DNA of 64,000 bases from Cordylochernes scorpioides. Lineage: Eukaryota; Arthropoda; Arachnida; Pseudoscorpiones; Chernetidae. The position numbers and the translations under genes were made by a program. The stretch is taken from NCBI GenBank assembly GCA_030710605.1, contig CP092879.1, positions 19,316,702 to 19,380,701 of the forward strand, written 5' to 3'. Within the stretch, counting starts at the first letter, position 1; each line of letters starts with the position of its first letter. This document shows positions 1 to 10,900 of the stretch, piece by piece. The notes under the pieces are model-generated. The model made no database searches. It saw nothing but the letters and a program-made list of their open reading frames with translations, and was not told where the DNA came from.

Positions 1-64
1 ATAAACACAAATAAATAGGAATTTTATTTTTGTGAAGCTTTCATATTCCTGTTTGTAATATATT

Positions 65-250
65 CAGTAGAACCTCCCTTTAGCAGACACCTCTCTATAA
101 AGGACAGTTTTCATTTTCAAAATGACCATTTTTACTATTTAGCAACTCTCCAGTAAGAGGACACCTCTCCCTAAAGAACAGTTTGGCTCTGCAATTAGGT
201 GTTGTCCTTTACAATTAGGTGTTGTCCTTTACAGGGAGGTAGTTCTACTG
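65..250. repeat. Short pogo/Tigger-type MITE (about 175-bp family)
   Basis: Non-coding element with terminal inverted repeats: CAGTAGAACCTCCCTTTAGC on the left and a matching right end closing in GTTCTACTG. The same family recurs at 13802-13976, 33166-33340, 37974-38147 and, interrupted, at 16642-18209. CAGTA-type ends and TA target sites are usual for pogo/Tigger elements. A 25-bp stretch near 200-235 is duplicated in tandem. The left TA target base is mutated here. Confidence 0.7.
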
Positions 251-539
251 TATATCCACTCTATCTGAACCTGCTGTAAGAAACCACCCAACAAACCTAA
301 AGTTAGTCAGCCATTGAAGGTGTTGGATCAGGGCGAGTCTTTTGGGATTTTCTACAGCTACTGGCTCAAAGAGGTAGCTCCTCCCTTATCAGATAAACAG
401 GAGCTTAATTATAGGTTTGACTTTCAAAGTTATAGAGTCTCTTTGACTTGTGGCTGCTTTCTGCAAGAATTGATCGCCGGGGATTTCACCAATCCCTTGC
501 AGACCTTGTGAAAGCAAAGCTCACTCTGGATTGACAAGT
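251..539. other. No gene recognised
   Basis: Unique-looking sequence between a MITE and a LINE relic. It holds a 65-codon open frame at 314-511 that resembles nothing I know. It could be further decayed LINE sequence continuing into the relic at 540. Confidence 0.4.
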
Positions 540-735
540 CCATAGTCACATCGTGCGACGCAGGGGAATGGAGTACACCATACTGACCGGAAAGACATCT
601 GGGCAATGCATACCTAGATGCTCGCCAACACACTTCATGGACCAATTAAAGGAACTCACTGGCTCAATGATTGCCGAAATGGTACATCAAGCTCAAGACA
701 GAGATGGCTGGCATCGCATCGTGTTTGGGATGTAA
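540..735 (+). pseudogene. LINE reverse-transcriptase C-terminal relic
   Basis: The + frame ends in a short protein whose last 35 residues follow the pattern seen after the reverse transcriptase of RTE/CR1-like LINEs: Arg-rich start, a W/F-x-D/E 'LKELTGSMIAEM' helix, then 'AQDRDGWHRIV' and a stop. In intact elements this is the tail of ORF2, after the 'YGCESW' segment. Everything upstream is missing or decayed, so this is a fragment. The exact clade cannot be told from so short a piece. Nothing recognisable lies between its stop and 890. Confidence 0.6.
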
Positions 736-891
736 TACATACAGTGGGCCACAACATTCAATCACGAATAAAAAGATTGTAAAAATGCAAAACATGGTCC
801 TCAAGCGGGCATTCTGAATTTTCCAAAAGCAGATGTTGTAGCTTTATTACTGTCCAGAGTCTGCTAGACAGTCCATAGATGGCTCATAGTT

Positions 892-1596
892 TTGTTGATA
901 TTCAGATGTTTTAGGAACGCTTTCAGACTCAGGAACAAAAGAATATTCATAAATAAAGATTACCCTCCAACTATTAGATACCAAAGGATATTGCTAATTA
1001 GCAAGCGAAAAGAACTCATGAGTAAGGGAACTGTTTCCAAACAAAGAGATAACAGGATAATTGTCCGTGGCATAAGCTACTCTGTTTTAAATGGCCGCGT
1101 TGTCAGCTCCAACGGGGATGCATTATAGCAAACTTCGGATAGCATTCATACTGTACCACCGTCCAACCTAATTTTTCACAGTTAAAATATCTTTCTCAGG
1201 ATTAATTTTTGGGACAACCTAGACAAGAACTATCACATGATTGCTCATTTCTAAAAACATAAAAAAGTCGTCAATCTGCGCTTGTAGCTCAGCATAAACA
1301 TTCTAATTATCAAAATAAAATGTTAAATCACTAAGGAACAATCGTCATAGAATAATCTCCTGGAATATAGGTGGACTCTGTAGAATTATTATTTTCTCAA
1401 TGAGAGTTCACTCACGGTAATAGAAGACAGATCTATCAGTGATAAATATGGAAACTTTTATTCTTCAACTCAAGGATCCTCAGTTATAGATCTTTCTATT
1501 GTTTCGCCTGCACCACTTGAGCTGATTGTTGATCTTACTATTGAATGCATGCCTTATTTAGATCATCTACCACTTGTCTTAATGGTCTAAACAATA
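892..1596 (+). pseudogene. LINE relic, part 1 (ORF1 tail plus endonuclease pieces)
   Basis: Residues from 892-1128 match the C-terminal pattern of L1/CR1-type ORF1 proteins ('DYPPTIRYQRILL', then a basic stretch, then 'NRIIVRGISYSVLNG'). At 1358 a frame reads 'IISWNIGGL', the usual start of the apurinic-type endonuclease domain of ORF2. From about 1395 another frame reads into 'GSSVIDLSIVSPAPLE' and 'PYLDHLPLVL', the end of the same domain. The middle of the endonuclease is deleted and frames are broken, so it is dead. A mariner element interrupts it at the TA at 1595; it resumes at 2670 and again at 3489. Confidence 0.65.
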
Positions 1597-2667
1597 CAGA
1601 GGGTGTTCACACTTATAGGAAACAAGCGCCCGGTATAAAAAAGGAACTATTACTTTATTTTAAAAAATCAACAACATGGAATTCGAAAAGGCGTAAGCTA
1701 ATTCTAACACGCAATACATTTCTTTTGTTATTTAAAAAAAAAAATGCCCTTCAAATACAATAATTTCATAAGAGGTTATATTTTAGGACTTTCCAGAGCT
1801 AATCTTACCTATAATTTGGACATAATTAAAATATGCAAACAAGATGATATCAACATTTCTAAAAAAGGTATTTATAATATTATTCACGACAAAAATATCA
1901 AGTTTTTATTCAAAGCACCTACGGAGAAATGGAAAAAAGATTTCTTGGCTGCTGATAGATGGAAATTTATTGTTACATATGACGAAACATAGGTATATTT
2001 AACCGATTGCGACAGAAAAAGAGCTATAAACTATCAAAAAAAGGGTGGAAAAATCTAAGCCAATTTGGTTGAAGGAATGTGCCGAAAGTTACCCCAAAGG
2101 ATTTATGGTGGCATGCGGTATATCATATGAAGGAAAATTAAAAATAAGAAAAGTTGAAAGAAATGCCAAAATAAACTCGGAGTACTATCAAAACAACATT
2201 TTAGAACCTATATTTTTGATTGATATTCCCTCTATCTATGGAAAACAGAGCAACAAAGTCTGGTTTCACCATGATAACGCCACAAGTCATACCTCATCTT
2301 CAACCCAAGCTTATTTGGAAGATCTAAGGCAAAGAACAGGAATCAACATTATTCCAAAGAACAGAATCCCTGTAAAATCTCCTGATTTAGCCCCGATGGA
2401 TTTTTGCATTTTTAGATGCCTTAAAAGAGCACTTTGAAAGAGACACCCTAGGACAATTGAAGGTCTCTGGAAAGTGGTAAAGGAAGAATGGGATCTTTTG
2501 AGTATGACCATGATCAGAAAGTGTCTGCTATCGTGGAAAATCAGGTGCCGTTCTGTAAATAAACAAAAAGGCTTTCAAATAGAACATTTGAAAATTTTCA
2601 AATATGGTGTTAATTTTTAATATTTTATAATAAAACTTGTTTACCCTATAAGTGTGAACACCCTCTG
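1597..2667 (+). mobile_element. Tc1/mariner element (DD41D type)
   Basis: A 1071-bp DNA transposon with perfect 23-bp terminal inverted repeats beginning CAGAGGGTGTTCACACTT, flanked on both sides by TA. Perfect ends suggest it moved fairly recently, although its transposase frame is broken. It sits inside a LINE relic, which continues on both sides, so the order of events is clear: LINE first, mariner second. Confidence 0.92.
1744..2620 (+). pseudogene. Tc1/mariner transposase, disrupted
   Basis: The cut-and-paste transposase of the surrounding element. A helix-turn-helix-like N-terminus (about 1744-1900) is followed by the DDE domain: first Asp in 'VTYDET' just before a stop at 1990, second Asp in 'FHHDNATSH' (near 2273), third Asp in 'SPDLAPMDF' (near 2400). 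Counting residues between the second and third Asp gives 41, the spacing reported for the rosa-type DD41D group rather than DD34D mariners. An in-frame stop at 1990 and a frame change near 2410 break the frame; C-terminal sequence continues to a stop at 2618. It cannot make a full protein as it stands. Confidence 0.88.
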
Positions 2668-2669
2668 TA

Positions 2670-2779
2670 TAAAGGCAAAAGATGATACGAAGTTTCGTTC
2701 TGTTGGCAAGTATTCCTGGGCAGCTGACAAGGCTACATCTTACAAGGGCAGCTTGAGGGATTCAACTAATTTACTAGTG
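2670..2779 (+). pseudogene. LINE relic, part 2
   Basis: The LINE frame resumes after the mariner and reads 'KDDTKFRSVGKYSWAADKATSYKGSLRDSTNLL', the linker usually found between endonuclease and reverse transcriptase of L1-like/CR1-like LINEs. It ends at the 12-bp site (2768-2779) that is duplicated at 3489-3500 around the hammerhead-bearing insertion. Confidence 0.6.
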
Positions 2780-2966
2780 AAAAAATAGTACAAATGTAAT
2801 ATTGTACTGGGATAAGGTGCATAAATTAAGAAAAAGGCATCTCCTTATCGTGAAACTGAAAGTTGCTGATGGCTTGCGCCATCTATCGGAATAAATATCA
2901 ACTATTCTCGTTGATTTTTAATTATTCCAGAATTGGACAAATACCCATTCTTGATTAATCAAGAAA

Positions 2967-3020
2967 AGCTAACCACGGACGCGTTTCGGGCTGTTGGCCC
3001 TCATCAGCGTGGTGCAAGCT
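2967..3020 (-). ncRNA. Hammerhead ribozyme, copy A
   Basis: Reverse-strand copy of the motif described for copy B, identical over all 54 nt. It has the core CUGAUGA, stem II GGGC/GCCC with loop CAACA, GAAA, a two-pair stem III, and GUC at the predicted cleavage site between 2978 and 2977. Stem I pairs ACCACG with CGUGGU and AGCU with AGCU. Confidence 0.85.
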
Positions 3021-3291
3021 GTACCTCAACGACCAAAAAAAAAAAAAAAAAATTGGTCATTAAGGCATCCTTGGCGCAAGCCATCAGCAACTTTCAGTTG
3101 CTCGATAAGAAGAAGCCTTTTTCTTAATTTATGCACCTTATCCCAGTACAATATTACATTTGTACTATTTTTTCACATTGTGTAGCGTTCTCACGCAATT
3201 CTGGCCTTAACTACCCGTTTCATGATTTTTCAGGATGCCTTAATGACCAATTTTTTTTTTTTTTTTTTTTTTTTTTTGGTTGTTGAGGTAC

Positions 3292-3345
3292 AGCTTGCAC
3301 CACGCTGATGAGGGCCAACAGCCCGAAACGCGTCCGTGGTTAGCT
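3292..3345 (+). ncRNA. Hammerhead ribozyme, copy B
   Basis: All invariant parts of a type I hammerhead are present in order. Stem I 5' strand is 3299-3304 (ACCACG), core CTGATGA is 3305-3311, stem II GGGC (3312-3315) pairs with GCCC (3321-3324) around loop CAACA, and GAA is 3325-3327. A minimal stem III (A3328-T3333, C3329-G3332, loop GC) leads to the GTC triplet with cleavage expected after C3334. Stem I then closes with CGTGGT at 3335-3340, an internal loop, and AGCT/AGCT. Such short stem III versions are known from Penelope-like elements and satellite hammerheads, where they cleave best as dimers. Activity here is inferred from the fold only. Confidence 0.87.
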
Positions 3346-3488
3346 TTTCTTGATTAATCAAGAATGGGTATTTGTCCAATTCTGGAATAATTAAAAATCA
3401 ACGAGAATAGTTGATATTTATTCCGATAGATGGCGCAAGCCATCAGCAACTTTCAGTTGCTCGATAAGAAGAAGCCTTTTCTTAAAAT

Positions 3489-3859
3489 AATTTTCTAGTG
3501 GAAGACTCCACAATTGACTCACAGGTCAAAATGCTTACAAGTGAAGTCCAACTGGCAATGTCAAGGGCGGGGATGATGACTAGGAAAAGTTCAACATAGC
3601 TAAGTCTCAGAGCTGCTACCAAATAACTCCACAAGACCTAACACGACGTGGTAAATCCATGTATAGTAACTTTCTTTGCCTCCAATTTGTCCAGATTAAT
3701 CTATTAACTTGATTGTATTTATATAATTTTCCCTGTATATAGATAGATATCATGTTACCATTAAGTTCTATTACTGTTTTTCCTTCATGTTATCCTATAT
3801 TTCTGCTTGGAGAATCTGTATAAGACTAAAAGGTCTTAATAAAGCTTTTGTTGTTGTTT
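3489..3859 (+). pseudogene. LINE relic, part 3 with 3' tail
   Basis: After the hammerhead insertion the LINE frame continues ('NFLVEDSTIDSQVKMLTSEVQLAMSRAGMM') and soon meets a stop, followed by an AT-rich 3' UTR. It ends in 'TAAAAGGTCTTAATAAAGC' and a (TTG)n tail at 3848-3859. The 3' UTR matches 56560-56856, which ends the same way. The reverse transcriptase is deleted. This is the 3' end of the LINE begun at 892. Confidence 0.6.
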
Positions 3860-4030
3860 ATATTTAGATGTTATATTTTCTATATTCTTCAAATATTATA
3901 TATACATTGTATTTAGTAAAACAATGCATACACAGTGCTAATAGTAGCATCAAATAACTTTGTTAGTAAACACTCACTTCATGTATTTAACACCACCTTA
4001 TTGGCATATTAAAAAGCAGGAAAAAAAATA

Positions 4031-4197
4031 AACACAAGGTAATAAGACCAAATCCAAATAAATAAATAGTGTGTGACGTTTCAATAACAGCATAGTTACC
4101 ATCTTCATTCAGTACTTTTGTTTGAAGATGGTAACAATACTGTTACTGAAACGTCACACTTTATTTATTTGGATTTGGTCTTATTACCTTGTGTTTA
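4031..4197. repeat. Foldback (palindromic) repeat, AAGGTAATAAGACC family
   Basis: Long inverted repeat: the left arm runs from CACAAGGTAATAAGACC through an A/T-rich stretch to GTGTGTGACGTTTC, and the right arm is its near-perfect complement ending TTATTACCTTGTG. The loop holds GGTAAC-type hairpins and CTTCATTCAGTAC. At least ten copies or part-copies lie in this window. Many are bordered by a further shared motif, AATCCAAATTGTGCCTTATC or its complement. Confidence 0.85.
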
Positions 4198-4252
4198 TAA
4201 TCTATAATCCAAATTGTGACTTAGCATGTGAAAATATAATCCTATAAAAATA

Positions 4253-4365
4253 AAGTGCAATGTGATAAAGCACAATTTGGATTATAGTTTATAGCTACAA
4301 AATAATAAGACCTAATCCAAATAAATTAATAGTGTGGATTAGGTCTTATTTTCTTATAGCTAAAA
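4253..4365. repeat. Foldback repeat, shortened variant
   Basis: Contains the outer motif (GCACAATTTGGATTATAG), then AATAAGACCTAATCCAAATA and its inverted copy ATTAGGTCTTATTTTCTTATAG. The central GGTAAC hairpin and the GTGTGACGTTTC segments are missing. A diverged member of the same family, similar to the variants at 9589-9795 and 50738-50790. Confidence 0.7.
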
Positions 4366-4566
4366 GTGGAATATAAAATGTTATTGTTTGAAGATTTAAC
4401 TACTATCTCTATAATAATATTTCTTACACACAAATCCACTCTTCTACCAGTGACTTCAAATCTAGCTCTAGACATGAGGTACCCTTATAATATAGGCAGG
4501 ATTAGGAATAATGAACCACCTTTACTATATACTGGCTTTGAGTATCATAAGTTTATTTAATTGATG

Positions 4567-4707
4567 AGGCACAATTTGGATTGTAGATTATAAACACAAG
4601 GTAATAAGACCAAATCCAAATAAATAAATAGTGTGTGACGTTTCGGTTGTTACCGAAACGTCACACACTATTTATTTATTTGGATTTGGTCTTATTACCT
4701 TGTGTTC
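4567..4707. repeat. Foldback repeat, near-perfect palindrome
   Basis: Arms of about 55 bp (4592-4648 and 4650-4706) are almost perfectly complementary and meet at CGGTTGTTACCG. Here the centre is deleted to a few bases, so the transcript or single strand would form one uninterrupted hairpin. The outer motif GGCACAATTTGGATTGTAG precedes it. It lies about 100 bp upstream of a LACTB2 exon. Confidence 0.85.
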
Positions 4708-4804
4708 ATAAGTTTATTTAGTTCCTTGCATCCTTCAGTACTAGAAGTCATATGGTAGTGTAAATGCTCATCAGACCCTGCTAACCAAAGAAGTGGTGCA
4801 GTAG

Positions 4805-4965
4805 GGTGCTGGTGGACACAGGAGATGGCAAGCAGCAGGAGTACGTGAGCCTGCTGCGCTCAGTGCTGCATGATGCCGGCTGTAACATCAACACAGTGAT
4901 ACTGACCCACTGGCACATGGACCACATTGGAGGTGTGGATGCTGTCAGAGTGGATGCCAACCCTG
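4805..4965 (+). CDS. LACTB2: LACTB2 exon with HxHxDH motif
   Basis: Acceptor TAG before 4805, donor CTG|GTAAAT after 4965; phase 2 in, phase 1 out. Encodes 'VLVDTGDG' (the beta strand before the first metal site), a helix, then '[14 protein letters not shown]' with the primary zinc ligands. The next exon completes the split Gly codon. Confidence 0.93.
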
Positions 4966-7900
4966 GTAAATATCCACAATGGAAGGACATCATGAGCTAC
5001 TATGTTAGTGCTCTCTAGGTCTATGCTATCTATCTGTGCATAGACAGAGTCAACTGATTAATAGAACCTGCTGAATCCAGTGTTTATCAGTACTTCCAAT
5101 TCATCAATGCATGTTTAAACTACAATCAAACTTAGATAATTCAAAGCCCAAGGGACCAAAAAAAATTGAATCATCCAAAAATTTGAATTAAAAACGTTTT
5201 GAATAAAAGAGACCAAATTCTAGGGACCAGGATAAATATTTGAATTAAAGACATTTTCGAATTATCCAAGTTTTCTACTGTAATATCAATCTCTCCCACA
5301 CACATATATAAAATATATAAACCCTCTCTAGGTGATGGTGTGTGCACACACACACAATGTGTGGTTTATAGATAAACATTACAAGGATAACAAGACAAAT
5401 TCAAATATGTCATTTACATGTGAAACTCCGCCCTTGCCGGTCCCAAGCCCGGATGAAAAAGGAGGAGGGGGGGAGCAGTAACAAGCTCACTAAAAAACCT
5501 GGGCTCAGCTGGCTCGGCTGATAGTACCCTGTAAGGGTTCCTAATCCAGGGATACAGGATGAGCAGCATTTATACTCCATGTTAGGAGCGGCTGCACATG
5601 GCGTCTGTTCCTCATGTCAGAGGCAGCCATTTCTTTTAGGAGCTAAGTCGGCCTGCCACTGAGTAGTGCTCCCAGTCTTAATGACAAAGGCAGACGCATT
5701 CTACTTCACCCAGTGTGAAGATAAGAAAGAAGAAGATTTACATGTGAGGTAACAGCATTGTAACAATCCTCAGACAAAATCTCTAAAAGAAAAAAATAGA
5801 AGGCGATAACATGTCATCTATATATAAGACATGGAAGCATGAATGTTTCTTTTAAACATAAAATTCTACTGTCCTTACTGTGATGAAAATATATTGGGAG
5901 GGTTTGGCTCATCAGTAGTGAACCCTTCCAGCGATTTCATTAATTTAATCTACCAGATCACTTCTTAGAGTTATAATACTGTATTGGATGATTCTTCTTA
6001 TATATGCTACAATGAAGGGTGGAATCTTAGAAATGGCATTCAATCAAACTATGGACATAAGAAAAAATATATATACAGTAAAACCCCTCTATAGTGAACC
6101 CCAATCGGACAGAGCTTTTGGTTCACTATAGCCACGGTTTGGCTATTTTTTTTACTTTTCAAATATTTTAGGCCATATAATTAAAAAACAGCCATTCACA
6201 CAAGAAGAGGCTGCCTCTTAATAGTGGTCACTTTATTTTAATTCCCTTAATTGACCAATTTCCTTATATTAATACTAAATAATAATAGAAATCATTAGAT
6301 GATAGGTTCTTCTTATCATTAACATACATGTACCTCTATGTCTAATTTAAAAATCAAGACAAATCCTAGGCAAAGTTTTATTAAATATATATTCAAAAAT
6401 ATGAAATGATTTTAAAACATCATTATCACATTATATAATACAATTTTTACTTGAAAAAATGTCTCTAATACTTTGTTGTTTCAAAGCATTCTTCCAAGCA
6501 TTGCACCATTCAAATAAAGTTAGTGTTTTTCTTCCATTTCATGTTTCCCCATATTCTTCTAGATCTAGATTTCGTTTTTTTTTTTTTGTTTTTTTTTTTA
6601 ACCTGTCATGCAAAACATTGCTGGCTTTAAAATCAGCATTGTTCATGGCATAAAAATAATTTTTGTTTCATCACGGGCCCGTTTATTTGGATGTTTTTTT
6701 TTTTTTAGCCCTAACACGTACGATCGCGATCACGGCAAAAGTTGAGGTTGATTCCTCTTGTAACAATTTTTAATAACCTTATATTTTATATCTTATAATA
6801 GAAAAGTTATATTCTCTTATTTTAATATGTTCTTAACATTTGCCTGTGTTGTTTCACTTTGAAAAGTTCTGAAAATGGCCTTTTTTTTTTTTTAAGAAAT
6901 AACGCCTTTGTTTTATTCATTTTGGAAGCCATTTGTATTTTTATATTTCAAATTTAATGGATGCAAATATATTCTATTTAATAAAAAGTATAACGTGTTA
7001 AAATTTATACAACATACAGCAAAAATAAAGTGCAAAATTCAAAACAAACAATGCCGCTATATTTATTGTTTTGAAATCGCGATCCGCGAGCTGAAACATG
7101 CTCAAAATTTGGTTGTTTTAATTTTTTCTCAAAGTAAATTTTTCCCATATGATTTTGAGTTTATAAAAAATTGCTCCAATGGTCCTGATTCTTGCAAAAG
7201 TCCAACCTAACCAAGTGCAAGTAACCAAATGAAGCTCTCCCTTGTGAGGGAAAAAGTTGAACTGCTTTCCACCTGTGTAGACATATGATGCACTTACAGT
7301 AAAGGAAATTGCCAACTTCTACCCACCATGATTATCTCTCATGGCCTGTATCATATGTACTAAGGATGATACAAAAAAAATTGAGATTATTGCCATCAGC
7401 ATGCCCAAAAGTAAACTCTATACCTTTCTTATCAGCTTTCAAGCCGTAAATCCATTTTGTGCATCAATAACCTTATCAACCGCCACCAACATAGGAAATG
7501 AGATAAGAGGACTTAAAATTTGTGGTGCAATGGTACAAGGTCTAGGCTGATTGGAGCAACATTTCTATTCGTCAACATTTTTTATTGTTTCTCTTTATCT
7601 GGCATAGAGTATGTATAAATGTTGTCTTGTTAGAGTAGTGCACTCTTTCTGGAGATTAATTCTAAGGTTTACCTTCAGAACACCATAGCCTCATATTGCA
7701 CTTGATAATATCAACAGGGGTTAGTAGTGACAGCCACACAGAGCTCTTGTGGTGCTAGTCCAAAGTGCAACCTTACACCACATCTTTTACATTTGACACA
7801 ATAAGAAAGCATTATAAACACAAGGTAATAAGACCAAATCCAAATAAATAAATAGTATGTGACCTTTCGGTAACAATGCTGTTGCCGAAACTTCACACAC

Positions 7901-10900
7901 TATTTATTTATTTGGATTTGGTCTTATTACCTTGTTTTTATAATCTACTAGATGAATGACCTGGCTTCGCCTGAGAATTCCCCTGAATGCAATTTCCTTC
8001 ATACTGAAATAACATCAATAATAAATGGTAGAAGTGCCATAGAATAGCAATACAGGTTTATAAAAAGCGACATGCAAAATTTGGTACCAATTGGTTCAGT
8101 AGTTTTTGAGTTTATCGCGAAACAGACAGACAGACATTGACTTTTATATCCCTATATATATAAAAGTCAGTGTATGTATGTATGTGTGTTTGTTCCTATG
8201 TCGGCTATACACGTCCACAATACGTAACTAATCTGACTGAAATTTTAACAGTATATAGAGTAGAATCTGGAAAAACTTATGGTGAAAATTTCAGGTCTCT
8301 ATCCCGAATATTCTTCAAGTTATTTGCAAATTGCTTTGCAAATTTGCCCTTTCGCTCGCAAGCAGCGCCTCTAGCGGTGAAGATGGGAGATAATATCAGT
8401 TGACTTAATGTACATGTAAAACGTGTTTTAACAGGACGTAGAGAAAAATCTGGAAGAGATATTTTTTGGATTTTTAGCCAAGAAAAATTGAAATTGACAG
8501 GTTGTGGGCATAAATAGTTGTTTTTTAGTTAAAAAATGATGATGACAATATTTCTGTATCATATTTGATTATCAGATGCAAATTCATATCAGGAAAAATT
8601 CCAAAAAGCAGAGACCACGGGTGAAGCCAGTTCTTTTTTAGTATGCAGGGACAAAATTCTAACAGAAAAACATTCATTTGAGTAGAAGACACAAAGCCAG
8701 ATCATCTCTTTATAAAATATCGCTTATCAGACATAAAGTTTGGAGCGGGACGTTTCACAAGAGTGACATCCACGGCGCCAATTTATAATTGTTACGAATA
8801 GTATTTGAATAAAAACATTTAATCGGGTAAAACCCGGGCGTTGCCCGGGTCATTCGGCTAGTATAAGATAATAATATAAATTAGTTTTAAAAATTGTAAA
8901 AAAAAAAAATGCATCGGCCGGGAATCGAACCCGGGCCGCCCGCGTGGCAGGCGAGCATCCTACCGCTGAACCACCGATGTTTATAAGAAATGGCCATATT
9001 TGGGTATTTATTCCATTCACAAAAGCAAACGATGACAGAATTGATTGTTGATGACTCTGATACTTGTATAATCTACTAGCCGAATGACCCGGGCAACGCC
9101 CGGGGTTTACCCGATTAAATGCTTTTATTCAAATTCTATTTGTTACAAATAAAATTGGCGCCGTGGATGTCATTCTTGTATAATATATAAATGAGTTTTA
9201 AAAATTGTAAAAAAAAAAAATGCATCGGCCGGGAATCGAACCCGGGGCGCCCGCCACTATAATATATAAATGAGTTTTAAAAATTGTAAAAAAAAAAAAA
9301 ATGCATCGGCCGGGAATCGAACCCGGGGCGCCCGCGTGGCAGGCGAGCATTCTACCACTGAACCAAAAGCAAACGGTGACAGAATTAAGAACGCAAGACG
9401 CTGATAACTGTATATATTAATATATAATCCAAATTGTGCCTTATCAAGAAAGCATTAAGTATGCAAATGTTTATTTTATAAATAAATCCAATATAAGGCA
9501 GGATCTATATACAAGAAATGTGACCATGTTTCTTTTTTAAATAAATTCAATATAAGACAATAACACACTATCTATATACAATAAATGAAACCCAGATACA
9601 AGAAAATAAGATAAAATAAATTAATAGTGTGTGACGTTTCAGTAACAGCATTGTTACCATCATCAGACAAAAGAATAAATGAGAAAAATGATGATGAAGG
9701 TAACAATGCTGTTACCGAAACATTGCACATTATTAATTTATTTGAATTAGGTCTTATTTTCTTTTAACTATAATTCAAATTGTGCTCTATCAAGAAATGA
9801 GACCATAAAGCATTTTTCTTTTTTAAATAAATCCAATATAAGGCATTAACACATCATTTATATACAAGAAATGAAACTGTTAAATATGAATATCACTTTC
9901 ACATTTGACAATGTGATCCTGAAACCAAACCAGGATGTAAAAACTATTATTTCCTTATGTTGGTATCAAAAATAGATCCATTTTTATTAGTCTCCAGTTT
10001 TGATTCAAATATTATAGAGGTTGGCAAAAGCAATTGTCTGCAAAGATTATCTCATCATAGCTGCTGAAATGGCATCTGTGCATGATGAACTTCTTGAATG
10101 TCTTATATCTAAAACTGCTGCAGGTATCAATTGACAGCATATTTTGAAGTTTGTTAGAACCTATTTGACAACTGTCATTCAGAATCCTTTTTATAAATTA
10201 CTTCAAATATAGTTTTTACATTTTATACTGGTATTATATGTTTGCCAGATGGAAAAGTTGAAGTTTATGTAGAATACCAGGGTAGAACACCCTACCAAGA
10301 ACTTTTTACTTTTCCCGAGGTATACAATGTGTTATTGGGACACATATGAATTTTCCATCACAATATAAACCTACAAGATATTGTGCTAAAAAATAAAAAA
10401 CTTGTATGCTGCCTCCCTCTCTCAAGTATATTAGATATACAATATAGTAACAAAGTATCCAGAAATTTTTGTGCCTGGAGTATGTACAGTAAAACCCCTC
10501 TATAGTGAACCCCAATAGGACAGAGCTTTTGGTTCACTATAGCCACGGTTTGGCTATTTTTTATTTTTTTTTACTTTTCAAAATTTTTAGACCGTATAAT
10601 TAAAGGACAGCCATACACACAAGAAGAAGCTGCCTCTTAACAGTGGTCACTTTGTTTTAATTCCCTTAATTGACCAATTACCTTACATTAATACTGAATA
10701 ATAAAAGAAATCATTAGATGATAGGTTCTTCTTATCATTAACATACATGTACCTCTATGTCTAATTTAAAAATCAAGACAAATCCTAGGCAAAGTTTTAT
10801 TAAATATATATTCAAAAATATAAAATGATTTTAAAACATCTTTATCACATTATATAATACAATGTTTACTTGGAAAAATGGCTCTAATATCTAGTTGCTT

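Larger units (their letters stand above)
2780..3488. mobile_element. Foldback retroposon carrying two hammerhead ribozymes
   Basis: A 709-bp insertion into the LINE, flanked by 12-bp target-site duplications (AATTTACTAGTG / AATTTTCTAGTG, 11 of 12 identical). It is built of inverted copies. A left unit (about 2835-3051, hammerhead on the - strand, A-run on the + strand) mirrors a right unit (about 3250-3480, hammerhead on the + strand, T-run upstream). A third fragment (3062-3178) is an inverted copy of the left end (2780-2880). No open frame of note. Penelope-like elements and metazoan retrozymes are known to carry hammerheads and to form inverted or partial dimers, so a non-autonomous relative is the likely source. 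Confidence 0.8.

Noticed and set aside
314..511. 65-codon + frame near the left edge as a possible gene
   Set aside because: No recognisable motif, no splice or start context, and it lies between a MITE and a LINE relic.
3034..3277. Poly(A)/poly(T) runs as true mRNA tails of processed pseudogenes
   Set aside because: The runs lie upstream of the hammerheads on the ribozyme strand and inside the foldback unit, not at the insertion boundaries next to the target duplications.
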